Positions 1-9,435 of a stretch of DNA of 64,000 bases are shown here, piece after piece. Position 1 is the first letter of the stretch; every line of letters starts with the position of its first letter. The notes below the pieces were generated by a model. That model had not been told where the DNA came from, made no database searches, and saw only the letters and a list, made by a program, of their open reading frames with translations. The stretch comes from Saprospiraceae bacterium (GTDB lineage: Bacteria; Bacteroidota; Bacteroidia; Chitinophagales; Saprospiraceae): the NCBI GenBank assembly GCA_020436935.1, contig JAGQWX010000003.1:1-64000 (forward strand), written 5' to 3'. A program made the position numbers and the translations under genes.

Positions 1-134
1 AAGAAACTTTACCACATGAATTATAAGCGGTTCTGATGCTTAACTAAACGACATTGGTTTATAAACGTTTAAAAACGCTTTTAGTCATTTTTGAAGGGAA
101 GAGCTGCTTAAAAAATGGCTTTTGTCAAGCCCGT

Positions 135-800
135 CTACTTTACCTTCCCCACCTTATTGATGAGTTCAGCAAGATTTTTGGCTTCCATTTTTTTCATCAG
201 ATTGAAGCGATGGGCTTCTACAGTCCTGACGGATTTGTCTATTTTTTCTGCAATCTCTTTATTGGACAAACCGTCCAAAACCAGATCGAGAATTTGTCGC
301 TCCCGCTTTGTCAAATCTTCAGGCATTTCAACGGATGTAAATTCCGGATCTGCTATGGTTTCAGGTTTTGTCTTTCCCATGAGCCTGTCCACAATGTACT
401 CCGATACCGCTCCGCTGAAGTATTTACCACCTTGAGCAATAGATTTTATCGCTTTAAGAAAATGATCCTTGCTGGTGTCTTTGAGGATATATCCTGCGGC
501 ACCATAATCCAGTGCTTTCATGACATACTCTTCAGATTCGTGCATGCTCAGGATGAGACATGGAGTGAGGTCGCCTTCTTCCCGCAATTTTTTTAAGGCA
601 TCAAGACCATTGAGGTTAGGCATATTGATGTCCATAACCAAAAGGTCGGGTTGGGTTTCATTGTTGACCTGTATTGCCTCTAATCCATCAGAAGCTTCAC
701 CGATGATTTTGATGTATGGTTCAGAAGAGAGCAAGGCTTTAATGCCATTCCTTACAATGGCATGATCGTCAACGAGTACAATTCTGATGTCTTTTTCCAT
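135..800 (-). CDS. NarL/FixJ-type response regulator
   Basis: A 221-aa DNA-binding response regulator. Residues 1-120 form a receiver domain with the acidic pair D11/D12 and the likely phospho-acceptor D57 in the segment DLLVMDINMP. Residues about 160-215 form a LuxR-type helix-turn-helix (TKRERQILDLVLDGLSNKEI, then SVRTVEAHR). It starts 2 bases after the stop of the sensor kinase gene at 803-2608, so the two are almost certainly co-transcribed and form a cognate pair. Its targets cannot be read from the sequence. Length and domain order are normal for the family. The first 134 bases of the window, downstream of its TAG stop, show no recognisable gene. Confidence 0.93.
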   Translation of the reverse strand: MEKDIRIVLVDDHAIVRNGIKALLSSEPYIKIIGEASDGLEAIQVNNETQPDLLVMDINMPNLNGLDALKKLREEGDLTPCLILSMHESEEYVMKALDYGAAGYILKDTSKDHFLKAIKSIAQGGKYFSGAVSEYIVDRLMGKTKPETIADPEFTSVEMPEDLTKRERQILDLVLDGLSNKEIAEKIDKSVRTVEAHRFNLMKKMEAKNLAELINKVGKVK

Positions 801-802
801 GT

Positions 803-2608
803 TTAGCTTAGATTTGAAAGTGGTAGATTGATTGTTATTTTGGTTCCGGTTCCTATTTCTGAAGAAATAAAAAGTCGGGCATTGATCATAGACGCGCGCT
901 CTTTCATATTGGTAATGCCTTTGCCACTCCCAGCAACGTGTTTGTTGGCCATATTCAGGTCGAAACCTGATCCGTCATCGATGATGGCAATGCTCAACAT
1001 ATCTTCACTTCTGCTGATTTTGATAAGTATGATAGATGCATGACTGTATTTCAGCGCATTGTTGACTGCCTCCTGAACAATTCTGTAGAGATTGATTTCC
1101 AACGCCGGGTCAAACCTCAAATCCTGAACACCGTCAGCACTGACCATGACCTGGTGTCCGGTGATATTCTGGAGCTTAACAGACATTTTTTTAATGGCTG
1201 CAACTATGCCATAATCAGTCAATTCCGGTGGAGTTAGGTTGAAGGTAGTAGTCCTCACTTCCTGGATAATGTTTTTAGCGAGTGCATTGATTTCCTTTAG
1301 CTTCTCCCCATTTGGATCCCCATTAGAAACGGTGATTCCCTCAACGTTAAACTTGAGTGCAGTCAGCATTTGACCAATTCCATCGTGCATATCACGTGCA
1401 ATACGTTTTCTTTCTTCTTCCTGGGCATTGAGGATTTGCGAAGACCTGCTCTTTTGTTCCTTAAGCTCATCTTCATACTTTTCTCTATTGAGCTTGTTGA
1501 GTTCCTGCGTTGCCAGCACGCGTTTGGTGATGTCAGAACAAATGAGGAATAATTCAAAACGCATCCCGAATCTGTAGACCGGAACCAATCTTACATCCAG
1601 ATACGTTTTTTGCTGCCCGGCTTGACTTACTTCGATTTCATCATACCAGACCGAGGATTTCATGTTTTTGAATACGGACATAAATCTGTCGACATCACTT
1701 TGTCCGTTAGCCAGGAATTCAACAATGTTTTTGCCGACAACGTCACCTTTGATATTGAGCAGGTTTCTGAACTTTTCACTGATGTATTTGATCTTGCCCG
1801 CATTATCGAGTGATGCGAACATGGTAGTGTGATCCAGTGCATAATTCATGGCTCTGAGTTCTTCCGTAGACAACTCAAGGTCTTTGAAGAGCTTAGAGTT
1901 TTGAGCTGCCAATGATAAAGCCTCATTCTCAGCAGTAGTGAGCTTGTTGATGATGTCGCTGGCATAATTGGACGCTGGTCTGAAAATCAATAGAATCTCA
2001 AGCACGAGCACGATGATGGAAATGATCAAAAAGCTTATTTCAAGTTTTTGAAGTGCGTTGACTCTTTGATTGGCCTCTGCATCATAAGTAAATACGATGC
2101 TGTCCATCTTGTCCAAAAAGGTTTCAGATAATTGATACATTTCTCGGTCATCGACATCCTTGCCATTGACTACATTCAATATTGAGTTTCTCAAAGCTTC
2201 GAAAACAGGTTGAATGTCTGCAAATTTAGCGCTGATATCTGCAGAGTTGGAGCCCGATAATCCCATAGATCCATTCCTGTTTTTCAAGGCAGTATGGGAT
2301 GTAGTCCAGGTTTCCAGGTTTTTTGATATTCTCCATTTGGTTGAATCATCCGGTGCAATGGATGATTTCAGGTAAAGTACTTCTTTAACAAGTTTTTGAC
2401 TGAGCATCCGCTGCCTGCCCGCAATATTAATGACTCTTGAGTCGCTGTTTTGCTCTTTGAGGTGATTGAAGATAAATACCTGAGAAGAAAGAATGGTCAA
2501 CAATATGATACTGAGGGCAAGGAAATAATACTTCCTCAGCATGGTGATGGCCTCGTGCGGTGCGCGGGCCTTGCCATTGGTCTCCTGAATTTTATTCTGG
2601 TTGTCCAT
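803..2608 (-). CDS. Membrane sensor histidine kinase with PilJ/NarX-like sensor and PAS domain
   Basis: A 601-aa inner-membrane histidine kinase. TM1 lies at about residues 27-49, a periplasmic segment at 50-189 and TM2 at about 190-209. A PAS-like domain spans about 253-365, the HisKA_3 phospho-acceptor helix follows (RKRIARDMHDGIGQ, H408), and a HATPase_c domain with the N-box QEAVNNALKYSHA ends the protein. Just after TM1 comes INIAGRQRMLSQKL, which resembles the P-box of NarX-type nitrate sensors and the PilJ N-terminal domain family; ligand identity is inference. The start overlaps the end of the DUF4202 gene by 17 bases, and the response regulator follows 2 bases after the stop, so the three genes look like one operon. 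Confidence 0.92.
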   Translation of the reverse strand: MDNQNKIQETNGKARAPHEAITMLRKYYFLALSIILLTILSSQVFIFNHLKEQNSDSRVINIAGRQRMLSQKLVKEVLYLKSSIAPDDSTKWRISKNLETWTTSHTALKNRNGSMGLSGSNSADISAKFADIQPVFEALRNSILNVVNGKDVDDREMYQLSETFLDKMDSIVFTYDAEANQRVNALQKLEISFLIISIIVLVLEILLIFRPASNYASDIINKLTTAENEALSLAAQNSKLFKDLELSTEELRAMNYALDHTTMFASLDNAGKIKYISEKFRNLLNIKGDVVGKNIVEFLANGQSDVDRFMSVFKNMKSSVWYDEIEVSQAGQQKTYLDVRLVPVYRFGMRFELFLICSDITKRVLATQELNKLNREKYEDELKEQKSRSSQILNAQEEERKRIARDMHDGIGQMLTALKFNVEGITVSNGDPNGEKLKEINALAKNIIQEVRTTTFNLTPPELTDYGIVAAIKKMSVKLQNITGHQVMVSADGVQDLRFDPALEINLYRIVQEAVNNALKYSHASIILIKISRSEDMLSIAIIDDGSGFDLNMANKHVAGSGKGITNMKERASMINARLFISSEIGTGTKITINLPLSNLS

Positions 2609-3188
2609 TCAATGCTTTTCCGACCAATACTTTGCAAAGCGGGGAGAGTGCTAATTCGAAAGCCAGATTTTTGGCTTGCTCTGACATTTTGATCCAGGTT
2701 TTCTTTATGATGTCAATGACTTTAGCTTCCTCTGTTTTACCGGCAAATTCATCAAAATAATATTGGAGAAACACCAAACATGCTGCATCTTCGATGGTCT
2801 GAGAATCTGCATCTCTCTTAAAATCCTTTTTTTGGACAAGAAAAACCACCCGGTCTACCAAGGCTTCTTCACATCCCTTGGAATGAAGCAGGTCAGCAAT
2901 GATGATGGCATGCATTTTTTTCAGATCATTCCTCCATCTCAAATAGCCTTCTCTGTCATCACTATAAGATGTTCTTGCAATTTTCCAACGTTGTATGTGT
3001 TGCGCCCTTGCTGCAATAAGAAGAGCGTGATCAGCTTTAGGCTTGAGTACCTGGACTATGTCGTACATGCGTTGACCGTAAATCAGTTCAGCCGGCAAAT
3101 TTTTACCATCCACGAGAATGGTATTCGGGTCCTCGCCGTTATAGCGGTCAATTTCTTCGAGAATATTTTCAAGATGATCTACGTACAT
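2592..3188 (-). CDS. DUF4202 family protein
   Basis: A 198-aa soluble protein recognised as DUF4202 from the conserved core HIQRWKIARTSY followed by GYLRWRNDLKKMHA, and a later block DAACLVFLQYYFDEFA. The His and Asp residues in conserved helices give it the look of a small all-helical HD-like fold, but no activity is established to my knowledge. It is the first gene of a likely operon with the kinase (17-base overlap) and regulator. It is divergent from purU, with about 215 bases between them. Function unknown. Confidence 0.8.
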   Translation of the reverse strand: MYVDHLENILEEIDRYNGEDPNTILVDGKNLPAELIYGQRMYDIVQVLKPKADHALLIAARAQHIQRWKIARTSYSDDREGYLRWRNDLKKMHAIIIADLLHSKGCEEALVDRVVFLVQKKDFKRDADSQTIEDAACLVFLQYYFDEFAGKTEEAKVIDIIKKTWIKMSEQAKNLAFELALSPLCKVLVGKALNGQPE

Positions 3189-3328
3189 TTTCTGAATTAT
3201 GATCTGCTGAACTGTAAAACTAAGTATTTTTCACGAGGAAAAAATGGGCCATTCTCATAAATACTCACTAAGTACCCAGTAAAATGGTGGAACGATTGGG
3301 TATAAGTACCATTCACTTCATCTAAATA

Positions 3329-3360
3329 TTTGGTTAATCTTATAATAGGTATGATATTTG
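3329..3360 (+). promoter_or_regulatory. Predicted promoter of purU
   Basis: A TTTG box at 3329-3332, a 20-base spacer and GATATTTG at 3353-3360. This matches the Bacteroidota sigma-A pattern (TTTG / TAnnTTTG) at all but one position, with the expected spacing. Predicted transcription start is near 3367, giving a leader of about 37 bases before the purU ATG. Confidence 0.5.
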
Positions 3361-3403
3361 CCCGCCCCAAATAAGGCAAATAGACAAATAAAGAGCATAG
3401 ACC

Positions 3404-4276
3404 ATGAGTTATCATGAATTGGATACCGCAGTCATTACCATGCATTGCGAAGATGAGAAGGGAATCATTTCTGCAGTCACAGATTTTATATTGACCAATA
3501 ACGGGAACATCGTAGAGTTGGATCAGCATGTGGATGTTGCTTCCAATAGATTTTATATGCGGGTAGAGTGGGAAACCAAAGGCTTCGGTATTAACAATGA
3601 TAAAATAGGCGAATACTTCGAGACCCTCATCGCAAAGAAATACAAAGACACGCATTGGGAAGTCTCATTCAATCACCAAAAGCCTCGCATGGCCATTTTG
3701 GTTTCTCATTATGGGCATTGCCTATATGATCTGCTGGGCAGGGTAGATACAGGAGAATGGAACGTTGAAGTGCCTTTGGTCATCAGCAACCACCGGGATT
3801 TTGAAGCATTGGTAGGGAAATATAATATACCATTTCATTACTTCGATTTCAAGAAGAAGGCCAAAGAAGACATTGAGTCAGAAATGATACAACTTTGCGA
3901 AGACCATAAGATTGACCTGATCGTTTTGGCCAGATACATGCAAATCTTATCCCCGAACTTTGTATCAAAGTTTGAAAATAAAATCATCAACATCCACCAT
4001 TCCTCTCTGCCTGCTTTTCCGGGGGCCAATCCTTATAAGAATGCATTCAACAGAGGGGTGAAGTTCATGGGTGCAACAGCGCATTATGTCACCTCTGACT
4101 TGGACGAAGGTCCGATCATCGCCCAGGATGTCATTCCGATTTCACACCGACACAGTCTCGAGGATCTGAAAAGGCGGGGTAGAGACATTGAAAAAATCGT
4201 ATTGGCAAATGCAGTATATGCACACCTATCCAGAAGGGTGCTTACATTTGCCAATAAAACAGTAGTGTTTGAATAG
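3404..4276 (+). CDS. purU: Formyltetrahydrofolate deformylase PurU
   Basis: A 290-aa enzyme hydrolysing 10-formyl-THF to formate and THF, which balances one-carbon units with purine synthesis. Residues 8-85 are an ACT domain (AVITMHCEDEKGIISAVTDF), the regulatory part that separates PurU from PurN. Residues about 93-285 are the formyltransferase fold, with NIHHSSLPAFPG carrying the catalytic Asn/His pair (N196, H198) and the Asp-containing loop VTSDLDEGPII. Length matches the family (280-290 aa). It is monocistronic, with its own predicted promoter and about 480 bases before the next gene. Confidence 0.95.
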   Translation: MSYHELDTAVITMHCEDEKGIISAVTDFILTNNGNIVELDQHVDVASNRFYMRVEWETKGFGINNDKIGEYFETLIAKKYKDTHWEVSFNHQKPRMAILVSHYGHCLYDLLGRVDTGEWNVEVPLVISNHRDFEALVGKYNIPFHYFDFKKKAKEDIESEMIQLCEDHKIDLIVLARYMQILSPNFVSKFENKIINIHHSSLPAFPGANPYKNAFNRGVKFMGATAHYVTSDLDEGPIIAQDVIPISHRHSLEDLKRRGRDIEKIVLANAVYAHLSRRVLTFANKTVVFE

Positions 4277-4760
4277 TGTCTACAACAAAGTTTTACCCCC
4301 TTATTCAAGTATTGCATTCCTTAAATTCCAGGTGATGATTGGATAAGTCCCGGGGATTTTATCCTCGATTCTTTTATTTTACCCTAAACGTATCCGGTGT
4401 AGAGGCTGAAATATCATTTTGTCTAATCGATTAATCCGTTGTTTTTCCAAATATTCTTCTGAAAAGCTGCAAAAAGCTTGTGGTTTGTTTATTGGCGTTG
4501 CGCCGGTATTTACTTCATTTTATGCCATGTCGACTTCAAATTATCCTGGGAGCTGTCAGAATTGCTTTCAAAACCTTCGTATAATCAAATGAAAACCAAT
4601 AAGATAAGTATGATAAATATACTTATAGAAAATGTTCTAATATTAACTTAATGTAAACAAAAAGCAAAAATCCTTAACCTACAAGTAACAATTCGCTAAT
4701 TTTCTAGACATGGCCCGGTTCTACTTTTGCGCTGTAATTAGAACACAAATAAAAATTAAT
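4277..4760. other. Intergenic region with promoter only
   Basis: About 484 bases without a convincing gene. The only element I can support is the -7 box at 4722-4729 belonging to the downstream lipoprotein gene. The stretch is AT-rich from about 4590 on. No terminator hairpin with a T-run was found after purU. Confidence 0.5.
4722..4729 (+). promoter_or_regulatory. Predicted -7 promoter element of the lipoprotein/TonB module
   Basis: TACTTTTG, a perfect match to TAnnTTTG, followed by C as is common in this window. A T-rich stretch at 4700-4704 sits at about the -33 position. Predicted transcription start is near 4736, which makes the in-frame ATG at 4710 untranscribed and supports the ATG at 4761 as the real start. 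Confidence 0.55.
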
Positions 4761-6155
4761 ATGAAAAAACTTAATTATCTTCTGATGTTGACAATTGCAA
4801 TGGTGACATTGTTTTCATGCCAGGAATCAGAACCATGTGACGGATCTTGCCCAACTGGTACAGAATGCGTGGGCAATCAGTGTATAGCTATTGATCCTTG
4901 TGTTGGTGTAACTTGCCCTACAGGACAGCAGTGTGTAGATGGAACTTGTAAGGATATAGTTTTTGAAACAGTCAATGTTACTGGAAACATTACATCAAAC
5001 ACAACTTGGACGGCAGACAAAATATATGTTTTAAATGGTAAGGTTTATGTGACCAATGGAGTCACCTTGACGATTCAACCTGGTACAATTATCAAAGGAG
5101 GAGAAGGTGCTAATACCTTGGCTTCAGCACTTGTAATTGCTAGAGGCGCTAAGATTTTGGCCGAAGGTACTGCTGAAAAACCAATCATTTTTACGACCGT
5201 TGTTGATGGAATCAAACCGGGTCAGATCAATAGCACCCTAACCAAAACAGATTTAGGTAAATGGGGTGGGTTGATTGTGTTAGGCAAAGCTCCAGTTTCA
5301 GCTGCTAATGGCGATGTGGAAACTCAAATTGAGGGTATTCCTGGTGATGTAGTTGAAGGAAAGTTCGGTGGATCAGATCCTGCTGACAATTCAGGCATTA
5401 TCAAGTATGTCTCTGTTAGATTTGGCGGAGCCGTTATTGGTGACAACAATGAAATAAACGGAATCACCCTTGGAGGCGTTGGAAGCGGAACTGTGATTGA
5501 AAATATTGAAATAGTAGCCAATAAAGATGATGGCTTAGAGATATTTGGTGGCACAGTAAATGTTAAAAACGTAATCGTTGCTTATCAGGATGATGATGCT
5601 ATTGATTTGGATATGAACTATTCAGGAACAATAGACAACTTTTATGTCATTCATGGAGGTTCAGGTACAGACGAAGCATTAGAAATAGACGGACCAGAAG
5701 GTTCTACCAACGTTAACGGTCTTTTTATCCTGAAAAATGGTACTTGTATCGCCGCAGATCAAACTGTTACATCCGGTGCTGATCTTAAAGCTAAAGCGCA
5801 AGGAACAATTGAAAATGTTAGCTGGGCTGGATATAAAGATGGAAAATTCATATCTGTTGCTGCAGGTTTCAATGCTGATTGTTCAGAAAAATCTGATGCA
5901 TGGACCAATGCAAAAAATGGAAAACTCATTGTGAAAAATTGTGAAATTATTTCAGGATCACTAAACAATGCATCAATTGCAAACCTCTATACAGCATCAG
6001 CTACAGCTAATTGTCTTACAGCAGAAATGCAGTCAGCCCTTGATACGGCTGTAAGCACATTTGGAAATAAGGTTTCTGCTGCTGCAACGATTGGAGCGAA
6101 CAAGACGGTATTCAACGCCTGGACATGGGCTGCTTTAAACAACGAAATCAAATAA
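4761..6155 (+). CDS. Outer-membrane/surface lipoprotein with Cys-rich head and beta-helix-like body
   Basis: A 464-aa predicted lipoprotein. The signal peptide MKKLNYLLMLTIAMVTLFSC ends in a lipobox (LFSC). The mature N-terminus holds two short disulfide-type repeats (CDGSCPTGTECVGNQC and CVGVTCPTGQQCVDGTC). The rest, with many short repeats such as VTNGVTLTIQPGTIIKGG and KPIIFTT, reads as a right-handed beta-helix. An upstream in-frame ATG at 4710 is rejected because it precedes the predicted promoter. It is followed after 88 bases, across a strong hairpin, by a TonB-dependent receptor, so the two probably form a surface-lipoprotein/receptor pair. The ligand is not evident. Confidence 0.75.
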   Translation: MKKLNYLLMLTIAMVTLFSCQESEPCDGSCPTGTECVGNQCIAIDPCVGVTCPTGQQCVDGTCKDIVFETVNVTGNITSNTTWTADKIYVLNGKVYVTNGVTLTIQPGTIIKGGEGANTLASALVIARGAKILAEGTAEKPIIFTTVVDGIKPGQINSTLTKTDLGKWGGLIVLGKAPVSAANGDVETQIEGIPGDVVEGKFGGSDPADNSGIIKYVSVRFGGAVIGDNNEINGITLGGVGSGTVIENIEIVANKDDGLEIFGGTVNVKNVIVAYQDDDAIDLDMNYSGTIDNFYVIHGGSGTDEALEIDGPEGSTNVNGLFILKNGTCIAADQTVTSGADLKAKAQGTIENVSWAGYKDGKFISVAAGFNADCSEKSDAWTNAKNGKLIVKNCEIISGSLNNASIANLYTASATANCLTAEMQSALDTAVSTFGNKVSAAATIGANKTVFNAWTWAALNNEIK

Positions 6156-6169
6156 CAAATAAAAAATAA

Positions 6170-6211
6170 GAGAAAGAAGGAAGCTTCCCAAATCCCACTT
6201 CCTTCTTTCTC
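6170..6211 (+). terminator. Strong intercistronic hairpin (attenuator or stabiliser)
   Basis: A perfect 14-bp stem, GAGAAAGAAGGAAG at 6170-6183 with CTTCCTTCTTTCTC at 6198-6211, and a 14-nt loop. It lies between the lipoprotein and TonB receptor genes. No long T-run follows, so it is more likely a processing/stabilising or partial-termination element than a full terminator. Confidence 0.6.
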
Positions 6212-6243
6212 ATTTCAACTAAGTAAAAACTAAAGATTTAACA

Positions 6244-8970
6244 ATGAAAAAGTTTCTAACTTTTATCCTCTTTTTGAACGTCCTTTTCCTCCAGGCACAG
6301 AATGGTACCTTGAGAGGAAATATCACAGATGAAAAAACCGGCGAGGTTATCATGTTTGCCAATGTTATCGTTGAAGAACTCTCAACGGGAACTACCACTG
6401 ACCTTGACGGAGCCTATTCCCTTGATCTTCCTTCAGGTACGTACACTGTTACCTTCTCTTACTTAGGTTATGCTGATTTGCCGGTAAAAGAAGTGGTAAT
6501 TCAGGCAGGTAAAGTAAATTTACTCGATATTAAACTCAAAGAAGCCACAGAATTGTTGGACGAAGTTGTTGTCACAGCAAGTCAACTCAGAAATACTGAA
6601 GCAGCTCTGGCGACCATCAAACAAAGATCCGTAAATCTCATTGACGGTATTAGTTCACAAAACATCAAAAGAACAGGCGATAGCAATGCCGGTGAAGCAT
6701 TGCGAAGAGTGACTGGCGTTTCTGTTGAAGGTGGCAAACACGTTGTGGTCAGGGGATTGGGTGACAGATACACGAAAACCATCCTCAATTCAGTAGAAAT
6801 CCCAGGTTTGGATCCAGACAGAAACAGCGTTCAGATGGACCTTTTCCCAACAAATCTCATAGATAACCTTATCGTGTACAAGACATTTTCACCAGATCTT
6901 CCAGGAGATTTTTCTGGTGGAGCTGTCAATATTGTGACTAAAGATTTTCCAGAGAAGTTTACATTAAACGCAACTGCCAATTTTAGTTACAATCCGAACA
7001 TGAACCTTAGAAATGATTTTCTTTCTTATCAGGGCTCTTCAACCGACTGGCTTGGATTTGACAATGGATCAAGAAGGTTGCCTTTCAACAAATATCTCGT
7101 TATTCCTGATGTGTCAAGAAATTTGACCAGCATGAGCAATCTTACTGGAGCATTCAACAAAGAATTGGCTGCAAAATCAGTAAGAAACGATCTTAATAAG
7201 AGCTTTGGATTGTCCGTAGGAAACCAATATAACGTGGGCAGACATACTTTCGGCTATTTCGGTGGTTTGAATTATTCAGAAAATTTCAACCATTATTCTA
7301 ATGCTATTTTCAATGAATACTATAGAGAAGCTGACGACAGTGGCTACCTTTTGAGCAAGACGACCAATGGTGTTTTGTCAGAGACCATCAACCAATGGAG
7401 CGCTTTGGGAGGTTTGTCCTATAAATACAAAAACCATAAAATAAGCCTGCAAGCGCTGAGGGTTCAGTCAGGCGAAAAGAAGGCGGGCCAATTTATTCAG
7501 GAAGAAATTGTCTTCAATAATGCATTGATCTCAAGAGACAACCTGGAATATTATCAAAGGTCTATTACCAACTTTAATCTTACAGGTAACCATGCTTTTG
7601 GCAAAGGAAAACTGGATGTTAGCTGGATATTGTCACCAAGTTTTGTAAATGTTGATGAGCCAGATATCAGAACAACAGGATTCGATAATTTTGATGGTAT
7701 TCCTCTTATCCGACCTGCAGTAGGTGCAGAAATCAGCAGGATCTACAGATATTTGAATGAAAATGACTACAATGGCAGGGCTGATGTGACCTACAACTTT
7801 ACCGTAAAAGGTATGGATTCAAAGATCAAAACAGGAATTTATACTTCCTTGAAAGAAAGAGATTTTGAAATTTTCAATTACCTATTCTTACCTAGAAATC
7901 AGGGAGAATTAGACATCAATGGCAACCCTGATCAAATTTTGGCACCAGAAAACATCTGGTCAAGAGAAAACCAGTCAGGAACTTATTTGATTGGTAACTA
8001 CGAACCTGCCAATACTTTTAATGCAAGACAGCAAGTTTTTGCAGGATATGTGATGAACGAGTTGCCTTTGACCAAAAAGTTGAAGCTTACTTACGGCGCC
8101 AGAGTAGAAAAGGCAGATAATTTTTATACAGGACAGAATAACCAGGGTACCATAAAATTGAAAGATGCAAAAATTCTTGACAATTTTAATGTATTGCCTT
8201 CTGCAAACTTACTTGTAAGTCTGACCGACAAGACCAACCTTAGGGTTTCAGCAAACAGGACAGTAGCAAGACCGTCTTTCAAAGAAAACTCAGTTGCACA
8301 GATTCAGGATAGAATTTCAGGAAGAACATTCCTTGGTAACATAGACCTTAAACAATCAACCATCAACAATGCAGATATCAGATGGGAGAGGTTTTTTGGA
8401 AGCGGACAATTGGTTTCTGCGAGTGTTTTCTTCAAACAATTCATAGATCCTATTCAGTTGGTTGTGTTTGATGCAACTACACCATCCAACTACCAACCTA
8501 AAAATCTGGAAGACACCAACGTATATGGTTTAGAACTGGAGATAAATAAAAACCTGGACTTTGTTTCTGCATCATTGAGTGATTTCAATGTTGGATTGAA
8601 CTACACTTATGTGAAGGCTCAAATTCCATTGGTTGGTTTGTCCCCATCGATTTTCAACGCAAATCTTTCTTATAACAACAGACCTTCAGGTCTTGAAGGT
8701 TCAGTCTCTTTCAATGTTCAGGCAAGAAGACTTTCGATCGTAGGCGCAGGAAGAATAGAGGATGTTTATGAAAATCCATTCCCAACTTTGAACTTCAGAC
8801 TGGCGAAACAGTTTGGCGAGAACAAACAATACGGAGTTAGTGTAGGTGGTGAGAATATGCTGAACTCCAAAAAATGGAGAACTTACAATACCAACGATGG
8901 TTCTGAAGCAATATTTGACAGTTTTAATCCTGGCAGACAATTCAATGTGTCTCTCAGTTATAAGATATAG
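6244..8970 (+). CDS. TonB-dependent outer-membrane receptor
   Basis: A 908-aa TonB-dependent receptor. It has a signal peptide (1-19), a carboxypeptidase-regulatory-like domain at about 23-105 (GTLRGNITDEKTGEVIMFAN), and a plug domain at about 125-245 with GEALRRVTGVSVEGGKHVVV RGLGDRYT-type motifs, followed by a long beta-barrel ending in aromatic FNVSLSYKI. It imports a TonB-dependent substrate across the outer membrane or serves as a secretion/surface scaffold; the substrate is unknown. It follows the surface lipoprotein gene at 4761-6155 and is closed by a terminator at 9053-9088. No SusD-like partner is present, so this is not a classic Sus pair. Confidence 0.9.
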   Translation: MKKFLTFILFLNVLFLQAQNGTLRGNITDEKTGEVIMFANVIVEELSTGTTTDLDGAYSLDLPSGTYTVTFSYLGYADLPVKEVVIQAGKVNLLDIKLKEATELLDEVVVTASQLRNTEAALATIKQRSVNLIDGISSQNIKRTGDSNAGEALRRVTGVSVEGGKHVVVRGLGDRYTKTILNSVEIPGLDPDRNSVQMDLFPTNLIDNLIVYKTFSPDLPGDFSGGAVNIVTKDFPEKFTLNATANFSYNPNMNLRNDFLSYQGSSTDWLGFDNGSRRLPFNKYLVIPDVSRNLTSMSNLTGAFNKELAAKSVRNDLNKSFGLSVGNQYNVGRHTFGYFGGLNYSENFNHYSNAIFNEYYREADDSGYLLSKTTNGVLSETINQWSALGGLSYKYKNHKISLQALRVQSGEKKAGQFIQEEIVFNNALISRDNLEYYQRSITNFNLTGNHAFGKGKLDVSWILSPSFVNVDEPDIRTTGFDNFDGIPLIRPAVGAEISRIYRYLNENDYNGRADVTYNFTVKGMDSKIKTGIYTSLKERDFEIFNYLFLPRNQGELDINGNPDQILAPENIWSRENQSGTYLIGNYEPANTFNARQQVFAGYVMNELPLTKKLKLTYGARVEKADNFYTGQNNQGTIKLKDAKILDNFNVLPSANLLVSLTDKTNLRVSANRTVARPSFKENSVAQIQDRISGRTFLGNIDLKQSTINNADIRWERFFGSGQLVSASVFFKQFIDPIQLVVFDATTPSNYQPKNLEDTNVYGLELEINKNLDFVSASLSDFNVGLNYTYVKAQIPLVGLSPSIFNANLSYNNRPSGLEGSVSFNVQARRLSIVGAGRIEDVYENPFPTLNFRLAKQFGENKQYGVSVGGENMLNSKKWRTYNTNDGSEAIFDSFNPGRQFNVSLSYKI

Positions 8971-9052
8971 TAAAAAACGCATGCTACAGAGTGATCAAAA
9001 ATAAAAGTTTCATACGAAGCTCTGATTAAACTTTAGTTTTTACACTTTTTTT

Positions 9053-9088
9053 AGCCTCTGAGATCGGGAAGTCTCGGAGGCTTTTTTA
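9053..9088 (+). terminator. Rho-independent terminator after TonB receptor
   Basis: An 11-bp stem, AGCCTCTGAGA (9053-9063) with TCTCGGAGGCT (9072-9082), one G-T pair and an 8-nt loop, followed directly by a T-run (to 9087). Confidence 0.85.
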
Positions 9089-9397
9089 TTGGAGGAGTTT
9101 GGATTGGAGCTTATTAAAGTTTGAAGCATGGTTTTATGGATTTGGGTGTAGTATACGTGACATATACGTCATGATATAAGTTCCGGCTTGAAAATGCCAA
9201 ATTCGCCCATTGGTTTGGTGCTTGCTGAGGGGAAGTTGGTCTTTGGGAAATTCCATCGCAAAAGTTGAGGGATTTTATGAAATCCTATGGAGGGTAGGCA
9301 CTATGCATTTTGTGAATGGTATTATGTCGTGGCCGAAAGAATCTATTATTAGGCTTTAAGTATTTATATATAAATAACTTATACTACAGGCGTTTTG

Positions 9398-9435
9398 TCA
9401 GAAAGTGGTCAGACACTTGTCTGACCACTTTCTGA
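9398..9435. repeat. Perfect 17-bp inverted repeat, 4-nt loop
   Basis: Arms TCAGAAAGTGGTCAGAC (9398-9414) and GTCTGACCACTTTCTGA (9419-9435) around ACTT. It lies mid-intergenic with no T-run and more than 280 bases from either gene. Nature unknown. Confidence 0.7.

Noticed and set aside
54-596. Long plus-strand open frame opposite the first response regulator
   Set aside because: It is the antisense shadow of a clear receiver/LuxR gene; codon content and residues give no family.
4710-4760. Upstream in-frame ATG of the 464-aa lipoprotein
   Set aside because: It precedes the predicted -7 box at 4722-4729 and would add a polar stretch before the lipoprotein signal.
9140-9180. TATACGT direct repeats in the long gap
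   Set aside because: Only two copies of 7 bases; could be chance in AT-rich sequence.
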